From the NCBI GenBank assembly GCA_937928175.1, contig CALFVP010000148.1, forward strand, positions 1 to 8,295: DNA of 8,295 nucleotides. Direction: 5' to 3'. Made by a program: the position numbers and the translations under genes. The stretch comes from an uncultured bacterium. GTDB lineage: Bacteria; Spirochaetota; Brevinematia; DTOW01. Position 1 is the first letter of the stretch. Each line of letters opens with the position of its first letter. This document shows positions 6,253 through 8,295 of the stretch, piece by piece. The notes beneath the pieces are model-generated. The model was not told the DNA's origin and did not search any database. It worked only from the letters and a program-made list of their open reading frames with translations.

Positions 6253-7092
6253 TTTTCCTTCAAGTAGCCTTGTGTACAATGAGTTTGGTAAGAAAGATAC
6301 TTCTCTTATATCGTCTGAATAGTATTTTGTTTTTATAGAGCAAGTTCTGTAATCTGTTCTAGGGTTGTACTTTTTAGATCCTATTGATATTGACCACCAG
6401 TATCCTGTATAGACTGGGGTTATGAAATAAGCTAAATCGACTATTGGGAATATGTTTTTAAGTGCTTTTTGGACGTTTATTATTGTATCTTGGTGGTACC
6501 AAATTGATTCTGTTTGTGCTGCCATTATTCCGTCATCCGAGAGTATACTGTATACCATTTTGTAGAATGGTTCTTCGAAAAGAGGTTTTGCAGGACCTAC
6601 AGGATCAGTTAAATCTATAAGTATGGCATCAAAAGGATTTCCTTTGTATTCCTTGACAAATTTTAGACCATCTTCATGAATTATTTTAAGTCTTGGATCT
6701 TCAAAAGCGTCTTTGTACAAGTGATAGAAATATTTTTTTGATATTTCTGTGACCATTTTGTCTATATCAACGAGTGTAACAGATTCTATGGTTTTGTGTT
6801 TCAGTACTTCTCTTGCAACTCCGCAATCTCCTCCACCTATTATAAGTACGTTTTTAGGGTTTGGGTGAGTAAACAAAGGTATATGTGAAAGTGTCTCATG
6901 GTATATAAACTCTTCTTTTTCCGTATACTGTACTACACCATCGAGTGTCAAAGCTAATCCAAACCATTCAAACTCAACCACTTTTATTTCCTGGTATTCG
7001 CTTCTACCGGAAAATAAAATGTTTTTTACTCTGTAAATATGGTTTTCGGGAGCGTAAGGATCCTGATCAAAGAATACTATATCTTTTTCCAT
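6238..7092 (-). CDS. speE: spermidine synthase family aminopropyltransferase
   Basis: Transfers the aminopropyl group of decarboxylated S-adenosylmethionine to putrescine or a related amine in the cytoplasm. The 284-aa length is normal. The N-terminal beta domain ends with LDGVVQYTEKEEFIYHE (50-66). The nucleotide-binding Rossmann core has NVLIIGGGDCGVAREVLKH (81-99), VTLVDID (105-111) and HEDGLKF (139-145). The active-site loop is ILIDLTDPVGPAKPLFEEPFY (158-177) with catalytic-type Asp160 and Asp163, then QTESIWYH (193-200). Small departures are GGGDCG where GGGDGG is usual, and TPVYTGYWW (225-233) where most relatives have P-T-Y-P-[ST]-G. The second lies in the amine-binding region, so agmatine, cadaverine or a longer polyamine remain possible substrates. 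The ATG at 7092 has a perfect AGGAGG seven bases upstream. It is the last gene of the lspA-infC operon. Confidence 0.93.
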   Translation of the reverse strand: MEKDIVFFDQDPYAPENHIYRVKNILFSGRSEYQEIKVVEFEWFGLALTLDGVVQYTEKEEFIYHETLSHIPLFTHPNPKNVLIIGGGDCGVAREVLKHKTIESVTLVDIDKMVTEISKKYFYHLYKDAFEDPRLKIIHEDGLKFVKEYKGNPFDAILIDLTDPVGPAKPLFEEPFYKMVYSILSDDGIMAAQTESIWYHQDTIINVQKALKNIFPIVDLAYFITPVYTGYWWSISIGSKKYNPRTDYRTCSIKTKYYSDDIREVSFLPNSLYTRLLEGKLFKD

Positions 7093-7099
7093 CTAAATA

Positions 7100-7106
7100 C
7101 CTCCTA
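7100..7106 (-). promoter_or_regulatory. speE Shine-Dalgarno overlapping the infC stop codon
   Basis: The AGGAGG of speE (7105-7100) shares two bases with the TAG stop of infC (7106-7104). Ribosomes ending infC would stop on the speE initiation site, so the two genes are almost certainly one transcript and may be translationally coupled. Confidence 0.8.
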
Positions 7107-7622
7107 TTTTTTCTTTGGTGCAAAAACTGCAAACAGTTTTCTTCCTTCAAGTTTAGGTTCTTTTTCTATTACTCCGTAATCATTTAAATCATTTTTTATC
7201 CTTTCAATAAGTTCGTATCCTTTATCCTTAAAAGCTATTTGTCTACCTTTAAAAACTATGGTAACTTTGACTTTGTTACCTTCTTTGAGAATTTCTATCA
7301 TGTGCTCTTTCCTGTAAGAATAATCATGATCACTTATATTAAAGCCTAACTTGAATTCTTTTACTTCAATTTCTTTCTGTTTCTTTTTTGCTTCTTTTTC
7401 TTTTTTTTCAAGCTGGTACTTGTATTTACCGAAATCCATTATTTTGCAAACAGGTGGGTTAGTATCAGGACTCACCTCAACAAGATCAAGTCCTTTCTCA
7501 TAAGCAATTTTAATAGCTTCTGAAATAGGAACTATGCCTATTTGTTTACCGTCAGAATCGATCAATCTTACTTCGTTAGTTTTTATTTTTTCGTTGATTC
7601 TTATACTTTTTATATCTCTCAT
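7104..7622 (-). CDS. infC: translation initiation factor IF-3
   Basis: Binds the 30S subunit, keeps it apart from 50S and checks initiator tRNA and start codon. The 172-aa protein has the N-domain RINEKIKTNEVRLIDSDGKQ (8-27) and GLDLVEVSPDTNPPVCKIMDFGKYKY (44-69). A Lys/Glu-rich linker helix follows (72-88), then the C-domain KEFKLGFNISDHDY (88-101), EGNKVKVTIVFKGRQIA (114-130) and the terminal LFAVFAPKKK. Where many IF-3s read RGREMAH, this one reads KGRQIAF. The start is ATG at 7622, with AAAGGGGG just upstream (7633-7626). The rare AUU-type start used for autoregulation in E. coli is therefore absent at this position. It is unusual in not being followed by rpmI and rplT (L35, L20): the next gene is speE, 11 bases on. 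The preceding unknown gene ends 15 bases before it. Confidence 0.97.
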   Translation of the reverse strand: MRDIKSIRINEKIKTNEVRLIDSDGKQIGIVPISEAIKIAYEKGLDLVEVSPDTNPPVCKIMDFGKYKYQLEKKEKEAKKKQKEIEVKEFKLGFNISDHDYSYRKEHMIEILKEGNKVKVTIVFKGRQIAFKDKGYELIERIKNDLNDYGVIEKEPKLEGRKLFAVFAPKKK

Positions 7623-7637
7623 AAACCCCCTTTGTAT

Positions 7638-8069
7638 CTAATTTAAAAAACTTTTTTTTCTTGAGTCAATTATTCCTTGCATATTTTCCTTTATTTTGTC
7701 CATAAAATCGGTGATATCTATCTTCTGGAATAAGTTGTATTGAGATGGTAATGGAAAATAAGGATCCGAGAATATTTCTATAACCGACACGTGCTTTTTT
7801 CTTACATCGTTGAAAACTACCAAGTAAAACGTTTTACCAGATTTCAGAGTATTCTGTATTATTGATTTACCTTGAGGAAGTGGTAAATAATCGTAGTATT
7901 CGTTCATGAAGTTATCAAAATCTTCTTTAAAGTGAGATAATTTTTTGGATATTTCCCTTTCTGCACTCTTTATTATTATGATTTTTCTTATACCGTTGAA
8001 TAACGAACTGAATTTAGAAAACAAGTTTTTCAACATATCTCTGAAAAAGTTAAGTATATTTATCTTCAT
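7638..8069 (-). CDS. conserved-position hypothetical protein between lspA and infC
   Basis: A 143-aa protein I do not recognise. The first 35 residues are basic and amphipathic (NILNFFRDMLKNLFSKF, then RKIIIIKSA), suggesting membrane-surface association rather than a cleaved signal. A charged helix follows (36-58). The middle has LPLPQGKSI (62-70) and then a beta-like core: FYLVVFND (81-88) and HVSVIEIF (93-100). SDPYFPLPSQ comes next, and a helical tail (118-143). There is no Cys, and no catalytic motif was seen. Its ATG overlaps the TGA of lspA by four bases (8066-8069) and only a weak AAAGAAG lies upstream, so translation is probably coupled to lspA. Its stop is 15 bases before infC. The tight packing argues that it is a real gene rather than a chance open frame. 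Confidence 0.8.
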   Translation of the reverse strand: MKINILNFFRDMLKNLFSKFSSLFNGIRKIIIIKSAEREISKKLSHFKEDFDNFMNEYYDYLPLPQGKSIIQNTLKSGKTFYLVVFNDVRKKHVSVIEIFSDPYFPLPSQYNLFQKIDITDFMDKIKENMQGIIDSRKKSFLN

Positions 8070-8295
8070 ACTTCTTTTTGTTTATTTCTTCTCATTTTAA
8101 TTATATCTGAGTAGATTATTGCAAATATGATAAATAGAGTACCAACTGTTATGCAACTATCCGCTATATTAAATACGTAAAATCTCCATACGTTACCTAT
8201 ACCAAAATCTATAAAGTCCGTAACGTATGAAAAAAATAACCTATCTATTAAGTTACCAAAAGCTCCACCCCATATAAGCCCAAAACTAACTTTCA
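8066..8295 (-). CDS. lspA: lipoprotein signal peptidase (signal peptidase II), C-terminal part
   Basis: Inner-membrane aspartyl protease that removes the signal peptide from lipid-modified prolipoproteins. The last 75 codons are present and the rest lies beyond the window. Visible family motifs are FGLIWGGAFGNLIDRL, then YVTDFIDFGIG with the first catalytic Asp (fragment residue 26). FYVFNIADSCITVG has the second (residue 45). The last membrane segment is TLFIIFAIIYS, and the tail KMRRNKQKEV is basic and cytoplasmic. The two Asp residues correspond to the VxDF and FNxAD dyad of known LspA. The TGA at 8068-8066 overlaps the ATG of the next gene. Its presence fits the predicted lipoprotein at 2538. 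Confidence 0.96.
   Translation of the reverse strand, partial: KVSFGLIWGGAFGNLIDRLFFSYVTDFIDFGIGNVWRFYVFNIADSCITVGTLFIIFAIIYSDIIKMRRNKQKEV

Noticed and set aside
6259..6274. Possible small hairpin CAAG-TAGC-CTTG as terminator
   Set aside because: The stem has only four pairs, it lies inside the speE coding sequence and no T-run follows it on either strand.
6945..7187. Plus-strand open frame across the speE/infC junction
   Set aside because: It is antisense to the start of speE and the end of infC, both firmly identified.

Overview
The window is AT-rich DNA from a diderm (Gram-negative-type) bacterium. LpxC, the committed step of lipid A synthesis, together with lipoprotein signal peptidase (LspA) and a lipoprotein gene, points to an outer membrane with LPS or LOS. 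Arg codons are mostly AGA/AGG and Lys, Asn and Ile are abundant. Two plus-strand proteins resemble a small pair known from flagellar operons of Firmicutes and spirochaetes. A low-GC spirochaete-like or other deep-branching diderm is therefore plausible, but the sequence alone does not fix the phylum.

Layout: (1) 1-1559, minus: N-terminal 519 codons of pyruvate phosphate dikinase (ppdK), cut by the window edge. (2) 1636-2463, minus: lpxC. (3) 2464-2537: a 74-base divergent promoter region. (4) 2538-6252, plus: five genes whose products mostly carry export or membrane signals. They are a lipoprotein, a small charged protein, a membrane-anchored coiled-coil protein, a peptidase of the SpoIVB/S55 type, and an exported protein that may have a YbjN-like fold. 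(5) 6238-8295, minus: a compact operon read lspA (partial) - unknown 143-aa gene - infC - speE. Its last gene converges on block 4 with a 15-base tail overlap.

The minus-strand genes are housekeeping genes: central carbon metabolism, lipid A, lipoprotein maturation, translation initiation and polyamine synthesis. Most of them have clear Shine-Dalgarno (SD) sites. The plus-strand block is the less explained part. Three of its genes (starts at 3026, 4049 and 5764) have no SD, but each is preceded by a -35/-10-like pair placed so that transcription would begin at or within a base or two of the start codon. This suggests leaderless, individually promoted genes. The block's joint function is not known. 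An envelope or periplasmic role is inferred from the export signals, and a link to motility is inferred from the resemblance of the 108/219-aa pair.

No rRNA, tRNA, CRISPR array, insertion sequence or convincing intrinsic terminator was seen, and no stretch over 300 bases lacks a gene.
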